64,000 nt of DNA, taken from Scortum barcoo. Taxonomy: Eukaryota; Chordata; Actinopteri; Centrarchiformes; Terapontidae. The notes below the pieces were generated by a model that did not search any database, was not told the DNA's origin, and saw nothing but the letters and a program-made list of their open reading frames with translations. A program made the position numbers and the translations under genes. This document shows positions 1-12,800 of the stretch, piece after piece; the stretch's first letter is position 1; each line of letters starts with the position of its first letter. The stretch spans positions 25,473,978 to 25,537,977 of the forward strand of contig CM041535.1 of NCBI GenBank assembly GCA_023238725.1, written 5' to 3'.

Positions 1-513
1 TATTCCACTTAATCCTCATGCAGTTCGCAGATCAGCCTAGCTCACGCCTGAAAACAAACTTGTTGGAGACAACACACTGAAAGTGTACTTCAACCCACAA
101 CAAGAACCCAAACAGCACTCTGTGTCACCTGCAGCTGATCTTTGAGAAATGATGAATGGACTGAAAATAATCTGTTATGCAGATTACCCATTGACGGTTT
201 AAAGTAAAATGATGATAATTCTGAGAGGTCACACTGGGTCTTTCTTCTCCACAGCACCACACACCTCACACATTTCAAAGGTCTTCTTGAGACAATTAAA
301 CATAAGCTGATACAATCTACTGTACTCTGGAGGTTTCAGTGTTTTCTCTTTCAGCATTGAATGAGTCTGTTTTATTATAACTTAAAGTGTTTTGTTTTCA
401 CCACTTCATTTATCTTATTGTTGTGAAAAAAGGCCAGAGTGTTCAGTGGTCTTTGTTTTGTGTTAGTCTGTTCCTAGCAAGTTGTTTTTGCCCTCACCTC
501 AATTTAACCTAAA

Positions 514-600
514 CTAGGGCTGCATCTAACAACTATTTTGTTTAATCTGCTGATAATTTTCCAATTAATCAATTCATTGTCTGGTCTTAAAGCATACGTA
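514..600. repeat. Interspersed teleost repeat, copy 1 (ATTAATC-rich family)
   Basis: The stretch starts TAGGGCTGCATCTAACAAC and continues with TTAATCTGCTGAT and CAATTAATCAATTCATTGTCTGG. From memory this resembles a very common short dispersed repeat of percomorph genomes. A second, more decayed copy is at 2520-2605. It has no coding capacity. Confidence 0.55.
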
Positions 601-857
601 AAAACGCCCTTTAAAATATCCACAAGCAAAAAAATATTCACTTTACTGTCATGGAGGACTAAAGAAACCAGAAAATATTTACACATACACATATGAGGAG
701 CGGCAATGAAAGAATCTGACACTTTTCCTTGAAAATATGACTCAAACTGACTATAAAAAAGTAGCTGATTAGTTTTCTGTGACTGTCTCATTGTTGTAGC
801 ACTACAGGACGTGGATACTGTTACTCCAATGCACAAAAATCATACATGCAGCCTCAC

Positions 858-1700
858 CTGATCCACAGGTATGTCTCCTGCAGCCGCAGCCTGTGACGGG
901 CTGTCAAACAGGTCTTGGGTGTTGAAATTTGGGGCAGCCTTTGACAGACCCCCCTCCCTACCTGTACTGTCTGACATCAGCCCAAGACCTGACCCCAACC
1001 CTCAGCTCTGGTCTGGGGGGGGCACACAAAACACAGAACCTGCACACAGAGTGAGAGCAACAGATTAGGCTTTAAAAAAACATCACCAACAATCACATGC
1101 CTTGTTATAGCCTGCTTACCTTGCAGGGCATTGACTGGTGCTGTTGGTGTCTCTTTGCTCGCTTGTGCCAGAGCTCTGCAGGGGATGGGATGGAGACAAG
1201 AAAGAGAAACAAATCGGATCAGTGTGAGCTCACACCCTCCGTGAGGTTTAACGATAACTAGTAGTTAATTCCAGCTGTCAGGAAACACCATGAAGCTCTC
1301 CACTGTCTGCTGCTGCTCTGCAACATTTACCGCACTGCAAAACACAGTCAGTCAGTTTAACATGACGTGAAAGTCACACAGTGGATTATGAGTTATCCTA
1401 ACATTATCTCAACCACATCTGGGAAGCATTAACGTTTATTTATAGTGTGTTTTTTTTCGCTTTGAATGATGCAGCATCCCAGAGGTTTGTTAATTTGGAG
1501 GTTCATTTCTAGCTGAGGGGACACTGGTGTTAAATAAGTCCACCGTTTTCACATCATGTTGGTGTTTTTTGGGGAGGTTAAAACACTAAAAATAAACAGT
1601 GGTTAACTTATACTCACCCACAGTTTCACACAGAGTCACTGCAGAGGCTTTGTTGTTGTTGTGTTTGCGTTGTTTAGCTCGCTCATGCTAGCTCAGCTAG
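858..1700 (-). other. Possible 5' exons of an unidentified minus-strand gene, partial
   Basis: Read on the minus strand, three blocks have good splice signals. One ends at 1618 with donor GTGAGTA. One spans 1175-1120, with a pyrimidine-rich CTGCAG acceptor before it and GTAAGC after it. One ends at 858 with donor GTGAGG. The last block has an open frame from an ATG at 977, beginning MSDSTGREGG and ending GDIPVDQ (40 codons, phase 0). The 1618 block contains an ATG whose frame closes after 16 codons, so it is more likely 5' UTR. Alternatively the 1175-1120 block is coding (reads ALAQASKETPTAPVNALQ) and splices to an acceptor at 970, which also keeps the frame open. I do not recognise the protein, and the rest of the gene would lie left of the window. 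It could be a chance run of splice-like sites. Confidence 0.35.
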
Positions 1701-2519
1701 CAAAGGACAGGCTACTGTCAACCTCTGCCGGGTTAGAGGGAGCTCGGAAATATGAGCGTTACGAGATTAACCTCCAAATAACAGTCCAATTAAGGGATAA
1801 AACAGCAATTTACATACAGATAAAATTTTTTTGTGATTTTATAAAGTTCAAAAGTTGACGAGTAGAAGGGTAAATACGTAAATGCAGCATCTAATGATCA
1901 TGAAAAAAATGGTTCTTATAAATTAACTAATTCTACATTTATTTCAAGACAATATACCTTTTTTAACGCGAAGAAATTATGAGTTACTTAAACTCTAAAT
2001 GAAAACTTCACATACAGTGTACAAAAACAGCGAAACTACATGCATAAAAGTAGAATTTACGTGTGGCACCTAAAGGCAACATGATACACCGCAGCGTCAC
2101 AGGGCACCGCCCCCTAAACTGTGAGTGACGTCACATAGAGGTCATTAATGTCTCGTTTTCAGCAAATCGATACTTAATCACCAATAAAGTTAAGTTATTT
2201 ATTTTAAGCTCATTCATGAATACTTTCCAGATAAAAACTATATTAATAACTTTTAAGAGAAGCATTGATGTGAATAGCAGTTCCTGTGCATAAACATTTA
2301 TTTTGGCATTGACCAGCTGTGAAGGATTTCTATCAAAACCTGTGGGCTTTTATGTCTAAAAATACTGATGAAAGTCTTTGTGTACTTTGGAAGACTTTAT
2401 TGTTTGGTCTCTTTGAAAAAGGTAAAGAAAACACAGACATAATGTAATATATTAGACTATTATTACTCATGCATAAATGCAGAATCGTTGAGGTGGGGCT
2501 CATTGCAAGTTATTATTTT

Positions 2520-2605
2520 CCATGTGGATTAATCTTCTGATTCTTCCTCCATTCATTAATCGACTGATTGTTTGGTTTGTAAAACCTTTTAAAACTAGTG
2601 AGAAA
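2520..2605. repeat. Interspersed teleost repeat, copy 2 (ATTAATC-rich family)
   Basis: It contains ATTAATCTTCTGATTCTTCC and CATTAATCGACTGATTGTTTGG, in the same order and spacing as the copy at 514-600. It is noncoding and diverged. Confidence 0.5.
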
Positions 2606-2779
2606 TGCATCACTGTCACCCAGTGCTCAGTGAGAAACCTCCACAATGCTTAATTTGTATGCTGAATTCAAGTTAATAAAAGATAAATCAAATCCTCACA
2701 TTTTAAAAGCTTGAAACATGAAATGTTTTTGCATGAAAAGTTACTGAAAATTGATAATAAATAATTTAAGTTATTTTGT

Positions 2780-2905
2780 GAATGTAACTAAGGCTGTCAA
2801 ATAAATGTAGTGAAGTAAAAACAATATCTCTGAACTACAGTAGAGTAGAAGTGTAAAATACAAGCACCTCTAATGTATACTGAAGTATAGCACTTGAGCA
2901 AACGT
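2780..2905. repeat. Interspersed repeat of the GTAGTGGAGTA family
   Basis: It contains AATGTAGTGAAGTAAAAAC, AGTAGAGTAGAAGTGTAAAA and CAAGCACCTC, followed by ACTTGAGCAAACGTAC. The same ordered landmarks recur at 62095-62255 in the same orientation and at 11840-12040 inverted, so these are copies of one dispersed noncoding element. Confidence 0.6.
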
Positions 2906-3883
2906 ACATGCTGTAGTTACGCTTCACCTGTGTGGACAGATCAGAGTTGCAGAAATGATTGGGTGAATATTTTGAGCAGATGCATACTTGACTTTCCTGT
3001 CTTTGAAAGGTAACCAACGCCAGAGCCTGACATACCGTAGATGTTATACAGACTGTCAGTCAGTAAGGCCTGGCGTCTCAGCAATGAAAAAACAAGCCAC
3101 CTGCGCAGCCTAACCCAGAAATTTTGATGTTTGGTTTAGACTGAAATGTGCCCAGGTATGTGGAAAATGTCAGTGTAGTAGGTGTACACCTCTCAACAAT
3201 GAGGGAGCTAATTACACTATGAGACACATACACTCACACACCCATATGTGGCAGGTCAACTGTCTTTTGGTTGTTTAGTAAGCTTCACTATCATGAGTCA
3301 ACAGTGTCACTCACTGCAGATGATGCATCCATTTTGTCCGCTTTGTAAAGGAAAATGTGTCTAAAAGATAATAAACTATTTCATTATGTCCATCTGTTTT
3401 CACTAAAGCATGTATATACAGGGTCATGGTATGAGCTATAACATCTGTAGCTTTAGGTTCTTTATGCCAAAGGTAGTGTGTAATTCCCATGAGGAAGGGA
3501 GGGAGGGAGGGAGGAGTGAGACTCGCCGGGGGAAGGAAGAGTGAGTAGAGCTAGAATGCATAGACACACCCAGTCCCACAAAGTGTGAGAGACATGCAGG
3601 GTAATAGCCCTGTGTGGAGCAATAAGAGGGTGTGGCTTTTCAACTCAGGGTGTGCAGATAAGCTGAGTTTGCTTTGTGGAGAGAGGCAGGAGTCACAGTC
3701 CTGATCAGGCAGGCGTTTACTTTCACTCTGCTGGGCTCACGGACAGTTTCCACTCTCTCTCTCCCCCCTCTCGCGTGCATTCCTCCAGTGGTTTGAAGCA
3801 GGGCTCTGAGGGGAAGCAAACCTCCAGCAAAGAGAAGTGAAAAACACAAAGAGGAGAGCTCAGAAGAACGTCAACACGCAGCC

Positions 3884-6800
3884 ATGAAGGACAAAGTCAG
3901 GAGAGGAGGAGGAAGAAATCAAGCCAGAGCTGGTGAGAAATCAATCCCTGCGAATTGTTTTTCCATTTTTGTCACTCTCTTTCACTTTCCTCCTCCTCCT
4001 TTTTTTTCCTGTCCAGGGCCTCCCTCGCAAGGGAATGTGAGGATTTGTGGGAGATTTAGCACTGCACTGCTGCTCTGAACATGGCTGGTGTTACTCTTTA
4101 ACCCTAAACCTTTCACCGACTTGCTGACCACTTTGGAAAAACTGCTCTGCACTTCTAACTTCTGTGGCAAACTTGTTGTCACAGATGATATATGCTGGAA
4201 TCAACCTCGAATCCCCGGAAATAAATAACTACAAATTGAAAATCTTGATCCTTTAAGGACAAAGAATAGCTTTTTTTTATTTAAATCTGTGTACACAACT
4301 TCTCTTCACATTCATTCAAAATCAGAAACTTCTTACCTATATTTAAGTTCTAACCACCTTATCTACCTCATGATTGTTCCTCCTTCTGCCACACTCTTAA
4401 GTGGGCCTGGCAGCCTCTTCTAAGCTTTGCCACTCCCCTCTCACAAGACAGAATGATTGAGTTAAGGAAGAGTGTGCGTTGGCCTGTCTTGAGATGAGAT
4501 TGCCCTCAGGTGTTCATACCCCTACTTATGAGTTATGAATCCGTGGGTATGGCATTATGACTGACAGGTTATATCATCTCGGGGAACTCATTTGAATGTA
4601 TCGAAAGCCACTTTTTTGTAAGGATACTAAGACATATAGAAAAGGAATTCTCCCCGCTTGTGTAGTTTGTGGTGTGAGTGCCAAAATAAACTTCAGGGAT
4701 GGAAACAATGCCGTTTTCTGTAGTAGTGAAGCAGCAGCTCTAACAGAAAAGATGAGGCTCCAAGCCTGCAAAGAGGAGGGACCTTCCTCCAGCCAATCGC
4801 GAACAGCGAAGCTATTTTTTGGGTGCTTTCCAGTGGTAAAACATTCCCAGATTGACAGCAAGAACAAGGGATTTACTGTAAAATTAACTACTGCCCTCAG
4901 AGACTCAAAGTGAACATTCTGGTTTGCTGTGCATGTGTCAGATGTGTTGTATATACAATGTATGCAGTGCATCCATGCATGCAGGCACGCAGGCTCCGCT
5001 GCCATAAGCTTTAAGTCTGTTGCCTTATGTGTTGTAGTCATTCTGCTGTCTCCACATGCCACGGTTGGGTGTGGCTGTCCCTTCATCCTGGGATGACATG
5101 AAGGCCAGTAGGCAAATTCAACAGGTCTAGTCACACTGCAGGTTGAAGAACACGCTGGATCCTGCTCTAACTCTGGTTCTACGTGTGTGTATGTGTGTGC
5201 ATAAAAAGGCAGCCACGCCCCACTTTCCATTTCTTTGACATTTTCTTGCGTAAATTAACTCTCAACCTCAGGCTCTCTCTCTCTCTCACTCTCTCTGTGC
5301 TCTGTGCCCCACACACAGAGACTCTTCAGTGTAGCTCGTGATATTCTTGAGGAAGATTAGTGTTCTTGTTTGATTCTGCAGCAAAAAAGGGATGATGGAA
5401 TTTGAGGGTAATAAGTCAGGATAATAACTCACTCACTCAGTTATTTGTGTGTTTTATATAACAGCACAAGTCTTTTCTGTTAGCTGGAAACAGTCCCAGT
5501 ATGTGATGAGCGGTAGGCAGGAAAACAACTGAAACTATTCGCTTGCCCAGTGCAGGGCTCTGTGATTATCCTCAGTTAGTTTTCTATTATTCCTCAAACA
5601 GATTTAATCGGCCTGACGGGTGGAAAGAATGCCGCTGGTATTAAGCAAGATGAGGACACATCGTTCCTTGTGAAGATCCAGGGGGCCGGAGTGGAGCCGT
5701 TTGAGCTGCAGGTACAAAGCCAGGCTGTTCTCTGCTCCCTCTCATTCACTCCTTTGTTGGAAATAAAACTTCACACGTGATGGAGGTCAACAGAAGCAGC
5801 TGAGACTACACACTGATAACAACACATCATCTGTATCTCATATAACATATGTCATATGCAAATTTTCTGTTTCTGTTTCTAAAATCTTACTGTGTTTCCT
5901 TAAAATATTTGATGTACTGTCTGCAATACTCTGTGTCTTTCTGTGTGCTGCAGGGACATTGCTCATAGATAGTTTTGTTGCACTTTTGTAATTCCTTTTT
6001 TGGCATTACTCGCATGGTTAAACCACATGTCTTTGCAGGTCCATGGATTTTGGCTCGTTCAAGACGCAGTGATGGCCCTGCTCTCGAGGGATGAGGTGTG
6101 TCCCCGTTCCAACCTGTCGCTGGCACTCGCTGGGACGCCTCTTGACCCCCTCGCAGAACTGCAAAGCCTCAAGGGGCTTAAACCAGGAGCTGTCCTTCGC
6201 CTGGTTGAAGGTAGGATTTTTCTCTTTGCTAGTGTTGTTTTGTTTTGTCTTTTAGTTTACATTCTTATCCAATGCAGAAATAGGTGAATTGACTTTAGTT
6301 TTTTTGGTGTTCACTGAGAAACTGCTTTTCTTTTATAACTTGGATGTCAGTAACTTAAAGTAATTCATTCTGCTTTTTTGTGAGCAATTTTGTCATGTAT
6401 TTATTTTTATAGTGTTACTGTTCACTCCAGCTGCATTCAGTATCTTACTAATGAGTTTCTGACACAGTGGTTAGACATACTTCACAGTTAACGCATTTTA
6501 ACAACACTCTGTTGTGTAATGCAGCTTCTACATCATTAAGTTGTTTTTTGGCCTTCTGACAATTTAGTTTTTAATCTATTACATGTCCACTATATATCTA
6601 TATGATTGGGGGTCAGTTAAGGTTAAGTAATTAGAGGCTCTGAATATCAGAATAGAACAATCGAGCCAATATTTTCATTACAGCCATCACACTTTCCCTT
6701 TCACACACACTTAACTTTTTCTCAGCTCAATGTAAATAGCTGACTCACCTTTTATGAGTCATAGCAAGGTTTATAGTAGCAGAGATTACAGTTGTGCACC

Positions 6801-9800
6801 AACCAGTTACTCCATCTCACACCTGTTAGGTGCTGCAAAACTGAAACAACCTGCTTTCCATCTGCTGTTTTTTCAATGAGAGTATGTATCATTGATGACT
6901 TGATGCACAATGTGCTATTAAAAATGAAAATATATGTTATAATTATAAATATACACACACACACATCTGACACCTGAGAGAATAGTCTTTGTCCTGTGTA
7001 TTCAGGCTGTTTTAAAAAGAGTTATTAACAGTTTGAGAGAGGTCAATGTAACATTTACAACAACTCTGCGTGTTTTTCCAGAACCCTACACCGCCCACTC
7101 CGCCCGGCTCCATCTGGCTCGTGTGGTGGAGCTGCTGAGAGCATCTGGACCACAGGATGCTCTGAGAGAGGGACGCTCACCCAGCATACTGGAAACACTC
7201 ACACACACACAGACACCAGGTACAAACACACACTCTGCACTGTGTTCAAGGGGTAATAATACAAAAATAGAAAATTAACAACCAAGCTGAAGCGTACTGA
7301 AATCTCTCTTTGTTGCCGACGCAGAGTCCAGCTCACCCAATGGAAAGAGCCTGAAGCGCTCGTTAAGCAACACAAAAACAGAAACAACCAACCAGGATGG
7401 AGTTCTTCCTGACTATCTCCTCCCTGGTTCCTCAGAGAGACCCCTCATGGCCCTGCTACCACAGAGCTCCCAGCCAGAGGTATGTAAACACCTGTGATCC
7501 TGTTTCACTCCGGACCAGCCCCTAATGCACACAGACATGCTGACGCTTTGTAATTATATACTTGTCTCATCAGCCCCACAGCTACCTGAGGGACGTGTCT
7601 CTCAGCTGCTGGAACCCGCCTCCAGGACACAGGAAGATGCAGGGAGACTTCCTGTACATCACCGTGGTGACAATGGAGGGACGGCGGTGTGACGTCACAT
7701 CCTGTCCAAAAGGTTTCTTTCTCAATAGGTAAAGAAATAACACCGACAATGACATTAATCTAAACTATTTCCTGTTATCGGTTGCAGATTTTCCATTCTG
7801 TCCGAGCAGCCTGCTTTAAGACTCCAGGGCAGTTTCAGTGACAGTATAATAAACTGATCATTATCTTGATGAATGTCTCAGTTTAATTATGGACTCACCC
7901 ACCCTCTTCATCTCAGGTCTACAGAAGACGTGTTTGATCCTCGTCCTGCACAGTCTTCCCCCGTCTGTCACTGTTTCACTGACCTGCTTTGCCACATCAG
8001 TCCTGCCTTCAAACAAACCACACTCAAAAACAGGTAACATCATTATGTATGCACAAAAGGAAGCATGAATACAACAGCATCCTAACACGGGGGATTTTTG
8101 AGGTGTATATTCTAAATTCAAATCATTAAAATGAGCATAATAACTCATATTGTAAACTGTAAATCTGCATTAAAAACTTTCTTCCTAGGCTTCAGTCACC
8201 TCCAGTCGAGCTGCTGCCCACTCCTTACCACACGCTGAGCTGGCTCGGGCCTCCCTGCGCCTCTCGCACACACAAAAACACCTTCAGCAGACTGGGACTG
8301 GATGAACAGCCAGTAGCACAGGTTATTTATGACACGGCATCATTCCTATTTGCTGAGGTGTGTGCTTCTGGCAGTGATATTAAGCATAACTGTGTTCCTC
8401 ATGTGCAGGCTCCAGACTGGAATGAGGAGCTGCAAGCGGCCAAAGATCTTCCACTCGGCAGTCTGGAGGAGAGGCTGCAGAGAGACAGAGCTCTGTTACA
8501 GGTAACCGAGAGAAGCTGCAGTTTAGCTCCAAACAATAGCTGCTGTTTTTACTTCCTGTGTCACTCAGCTTCTCCTCCTCATTGGCTCTCGTTTCCTCAG
8601 GTGAACAGTGCGTTTGTTAGGACTGTCATGCAGGGGGCGGAGACTGTCGTAGACGGCTTTGTGGAGCCGGTGAACAGAAACCCTGAGGACCCGGCATTCC
8701 TGTGGGGGGGCCTGTTTATGAGCCAGGGGGCTGCAAGTGCAACGTTTGGTGGGGAAAGAGGTCGTAGGTGAGAGCAAACCACAAGTTCAGTGACCTGATC
8801 CCATAGAAATAAAGCTATTAATTGGGTCATCTTATTTTGTTATGGCTGTTAAACATTCACTAAGTACACTGTGACCACCTGCTGTGTCTGATAAGAGGAC
8901 TGTACAACCCTTTACTTTTAGAATGGGGTTGTTTTAGCGCAGATTTATTTGAATGTTTCCTCTACTTGCAGGGCTGCTCAGAGGCTGGAGCTCAAAGGGG
9001 TGCAGGCCTACAATAACATAGAGGGACTACAGGGGTTGCACACTCTACCTACAGCCATTGTGGACTACAGAGGATTGCGCCTGTCTGCTCAAGGTCTGGC
9101 CCCTGGCTTGGAAGGCTCAGACCAGGACCAGGAAAATGCTCCTGCTTCAAGGCATGTGGGCAAATTATTTAAAAATCCACCATGATTGATGTTTTTGTCC
9201 TTTTTTTTTTTTGCTAATTGTCCTCCTCTGTTCTATAGAGGCTTGCTGTACGGGGTAAATGCAGGACCCCAAGAGTCCCCCCAACGCAGACGGCTATTAG
9301 AGCTCTTGGCTCAAGCAGCAAAGTCTCTCTGTCTCCTGAGACACGTGGTTGTAACGCCCAACAGTCACAAGGTACCGCTGTTCACGTCCGTGGACGCTCA
9401 GGGACTGTTGGGGGCTGATGGGAGGTTCTACATACTGGATGTGTTTAGGACCCTTCCGCCCGATGCCAACTTCTGTCCAGAGGTGGAAGCAGAAAGTCAG
9501 ACGGACACTGGAGAAGAGGAGAGCAACAAGAGCTGTGAAGAGGACAAGGAGAAGAAAGAGGGCTGCACACAAGAAGGCTGGCCAGAGAACTATCACTCAG
9601 ACTCCGGGCTCCCGAAGAGCTTTCCACACACACTCTGCAGACTGAGGCCAGAGCTGATGCACGCCTTCATCCACCACAAGTGAGCTCTACATAAAATAAA
9701 ACACTTTTAAACTCGATCTTTAAAGTTTCACAAAGTTGAAATTTTGCTCTTTTTTGCTCCTTTTAGACATTGTCAGTACACTCAGCGTGTCAGGGAGATT

Positions 9801-12800
9801 TTGGACAAGAATGGAGGCTTTGAAGAATGTGCAACAGCTTGTAAGTCATGTTTCAGAAGACCTATTCAGAAGATAGTTCATACATGCAAAACTTCGGCCA
9901 TTTTATACTTGTACTTGTGTATAATTGACAAATATCTTTGTGGTTGCAGGTGACTCTCGAGCCACTGAGGCTGTACGAGCTGCTTGCAAAGAAGTGGGCT
10001 CAGTCAGCAGCATTATCTTTGAGATGCGCTTAAACCCAAGCATCTTCTCTCCAGGTGCCATGAAAAACCACACACACAACACACACACACACACACACAT
10101 ACACCTACACACACACTACAGTCAAATCTGTTGCTTGAACACAATGTGACAGGCTTCTTCTGCTTTGTGTTCAGGAGTATCCTTCCCTCCTGCTGAAAGT
10201 GAGTCAACAAAGCTGCAGGAGAGGCTGCTGAGGGAAGCTGCAGCTTTCATCATCACACATCAGATCCCAGCCTTTGTAAGTGGAGCCATTGTTTACATAC
10301 TATAATTTGCACATCTACTGCAAACATGACACAAGTTTAGCATGTACACGTGTGTATTTCCAGGTGGAGTATTGCCTACAAACCAACGAGCCACCAATGG
10401 ATGGAGCTTCTCTAAAAGAGATGCTACACCAGAAAGGCATCAACCTGCGATATCTGGGCCATGTGATCAAGGCCATCAGCCAGTCAGAACACAAGGAGCG
10501 CCTCAGGCATATAATGGTGTGTTTGATTCATGAAATAAGTAATAATAATCTTCACAGTGCTCTTGCTTTTATAACTGTCTTTCTAACATCCCTCTTCCTG
10601 TCTCAACCAGAGAACGGTCATTGCTGAAATTTTCATCCGCTCAACAAGACGAGTGTTCAACAGTTTCCTCCAGGTAATTTGCAGTATTCTGTGCTGAGCG
10701 TTCCCATTCGTTTTTGTGTTTGCACACCTCAGAAGGTGGTGAAATAGCAGCAGGTGTGGGACCACACACACAGAGAAAGAATGAGCTGCAGCCTCCGGTT
10801 ATGTCTTTGCAGGGCGTGGACGTGCCTAGCCTCTCTGCAGCTATCAGTCACTTCCTCTGCTGCCTGTTGGTTCCCCACTTCACGCCCACTTCTGCGGGGG
10901 AGGAGACCAAAAAGAAGTCAAGGCGGCGCGGCCGTGGGGCTGGTGCTGGTGCTGGAGCCGGGGCCTCTGAGAGCACACTCTGGAGCACGCTCACGGGGAC
11001 TGAGCTATGGAACCTGGTCTGTCAGGATGCTGTTGAAACATATAACATCTCTGACAACCTCGGGTGAGGGCACAACCTTCGTTTGTTCTCACTTCACATG
11101 TGTTAGTTATGTAACAGCTCACTTTATAATAACTGTCATTTTTCTCTGTGACAGCTCCGGTCCAAACCACCTTGTGGAGCACTATGGCCTTCAGAAGCTC
11201 TCCTTGCTCAGAGAGTTCTGTTTGAAGACGGGAGTACAGGTAACAGACATGAAATATGGAATCATTGTGCTATCAGCCTGTTAGACTTAGTCAAACTCAG
11301 TCAATTAAAACACAACACATGTATTTCTAATATACACTGAGGTGGCTGCCAAATAAAATAAACTTAATTTTGTGTCTGCGCCAGTTGCGACTGAGAGACT
11401 ACTCCCTTGACAACCAAAATAAAGCTCCCATTGGTCCAGACGATGTCCTCAACATCTTCCCTATCGTCAAGCACATTCACATGCCAACTGTTGATGCTTC
11501 AACGGCGCATCGTGCTGCACAGACCTCCATTCAGAAAGGTTGGTCCAGAAAGGAGGGCACTTCACAAAAGCCACTGTGCTGCAGATTTGTGTGTCTGTCA
11601 TCTAAATGAAAGGTGAAATCTGTGCTAAAACTCTTGTGTGTTTCCCAACTGCAGGTCTGCTGGATCAGGCCCATGAGCACCTGAAAGAAGCAGCCTACCT
11701 GTTTGGGAGAGTGTCTGATGACCTTCACCCTGAGGCCTGTTACTGCCACAGCCTGCTGGCCAAGGTGGCCTACCTGCAGGGGAAGGCAGCTGAGGTAAAT
11801 TGACTGCTCTGAACTTTTTACAGCTACATTAATAAATTTTGCGGTAGAAAGTAACCAAGTACATCTGAGGCACAAGTACTTTATTTGAGCATGATACTTG
11901 ATGTCCTGTCAATACACTTGAGAGGGAAATATTGCTGTTTTTACTCCAGTACAAATATCTGACTGCTTATACAGAATATGTAAGCTCACTCTGAAAGGGG
12001 CAGCATTTTTACTTTTCATAACTTAATTACGTGTTTATGATAGTATTTTTGAATAATTGCAGGACTTTTAATATTACTGGGGTATTTTTAGTAGTGCTAC
12101 TTCTACCTAGGCAGTCTATAATATGCCTCCCATCATCCTACTTTATGTTTCAGTGTGTACTGTAAAACTCAAGATGAGGTTTAAGTGTCATTCAGGAGGC
12201 ACTGAGATCGCTGTAATTTCTAACCAAGCTGGTCATTCATTCTTGTCGTCACACCGACTCTCTCTGCTCTCCAGGCTCGCAGTGTGCAGCTCAAAGCAGT
12301 GGTCATCAGTGAGCGAGTGCTTGGCTTTGACCATCCAAACACTATCCAGCAATATGTGAGTACAGCTGCACATTTTTAATCCGATTGTTTCAAGTTATTG
12401 GAACATGTTACTTCACCTCTGGGTCCAACTGTCCATCCCTATAAAGTTTTTATAGAGTATGCAGTGTGTCTTATAATGTAATTTTGTTGTAATTTGTAGG
12501 CCCTCCTGGGTGTGTATATGTTTGCCGGCGGGGAGACGATCCTGGCCCAGAAGTGTTTCCTCAGAGCTCGTCTGTTAATGCTGACAGTCCACGGGGAGGA
12601 CCACCCTTACACCGCAACACTGGATGTAGGCACCTTGATGTTCACCCAAAGCACACAGAAGGCTTTTTAACAAAATCAGTATAAACAATATTTACTTTCT
12701 GACAATCCGCTCATTGTTCCCCTGCAGAGCTGTCTTGGCTTGGTGCTGACGGGAGATAAGAGGGGGCAGTTTTTACAGAACGCCCTCAGGCTCCACACCT

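Larger units (their letters stand above)
1859..3883. other. Intergenic space before the CLUH-family gene
   Basis: No open frame with splice support was found here. The stretch holds two repeat copies (2520-2605 and 2780-2905) and a GGGA run near 3498-3515. About 240 bp upstream of the CLUH start it becomes less AT-rich and probably contains the promoter and 5' UTR, but I see no TATA box or clear initiator. Confidence 0.5.

Noticed and set aside
4574..5230. 218-codon minus-strand open frame
   Set aside because: It lies inside CLUH intron 1 and has no domain, no splice partners and irregular composition. It is a chance open frame.
10013..10210. Cysteine/valine-rich minus-strand open frame
   Set aside because: It is a translation of the CA repeat in CLUH intron 14.
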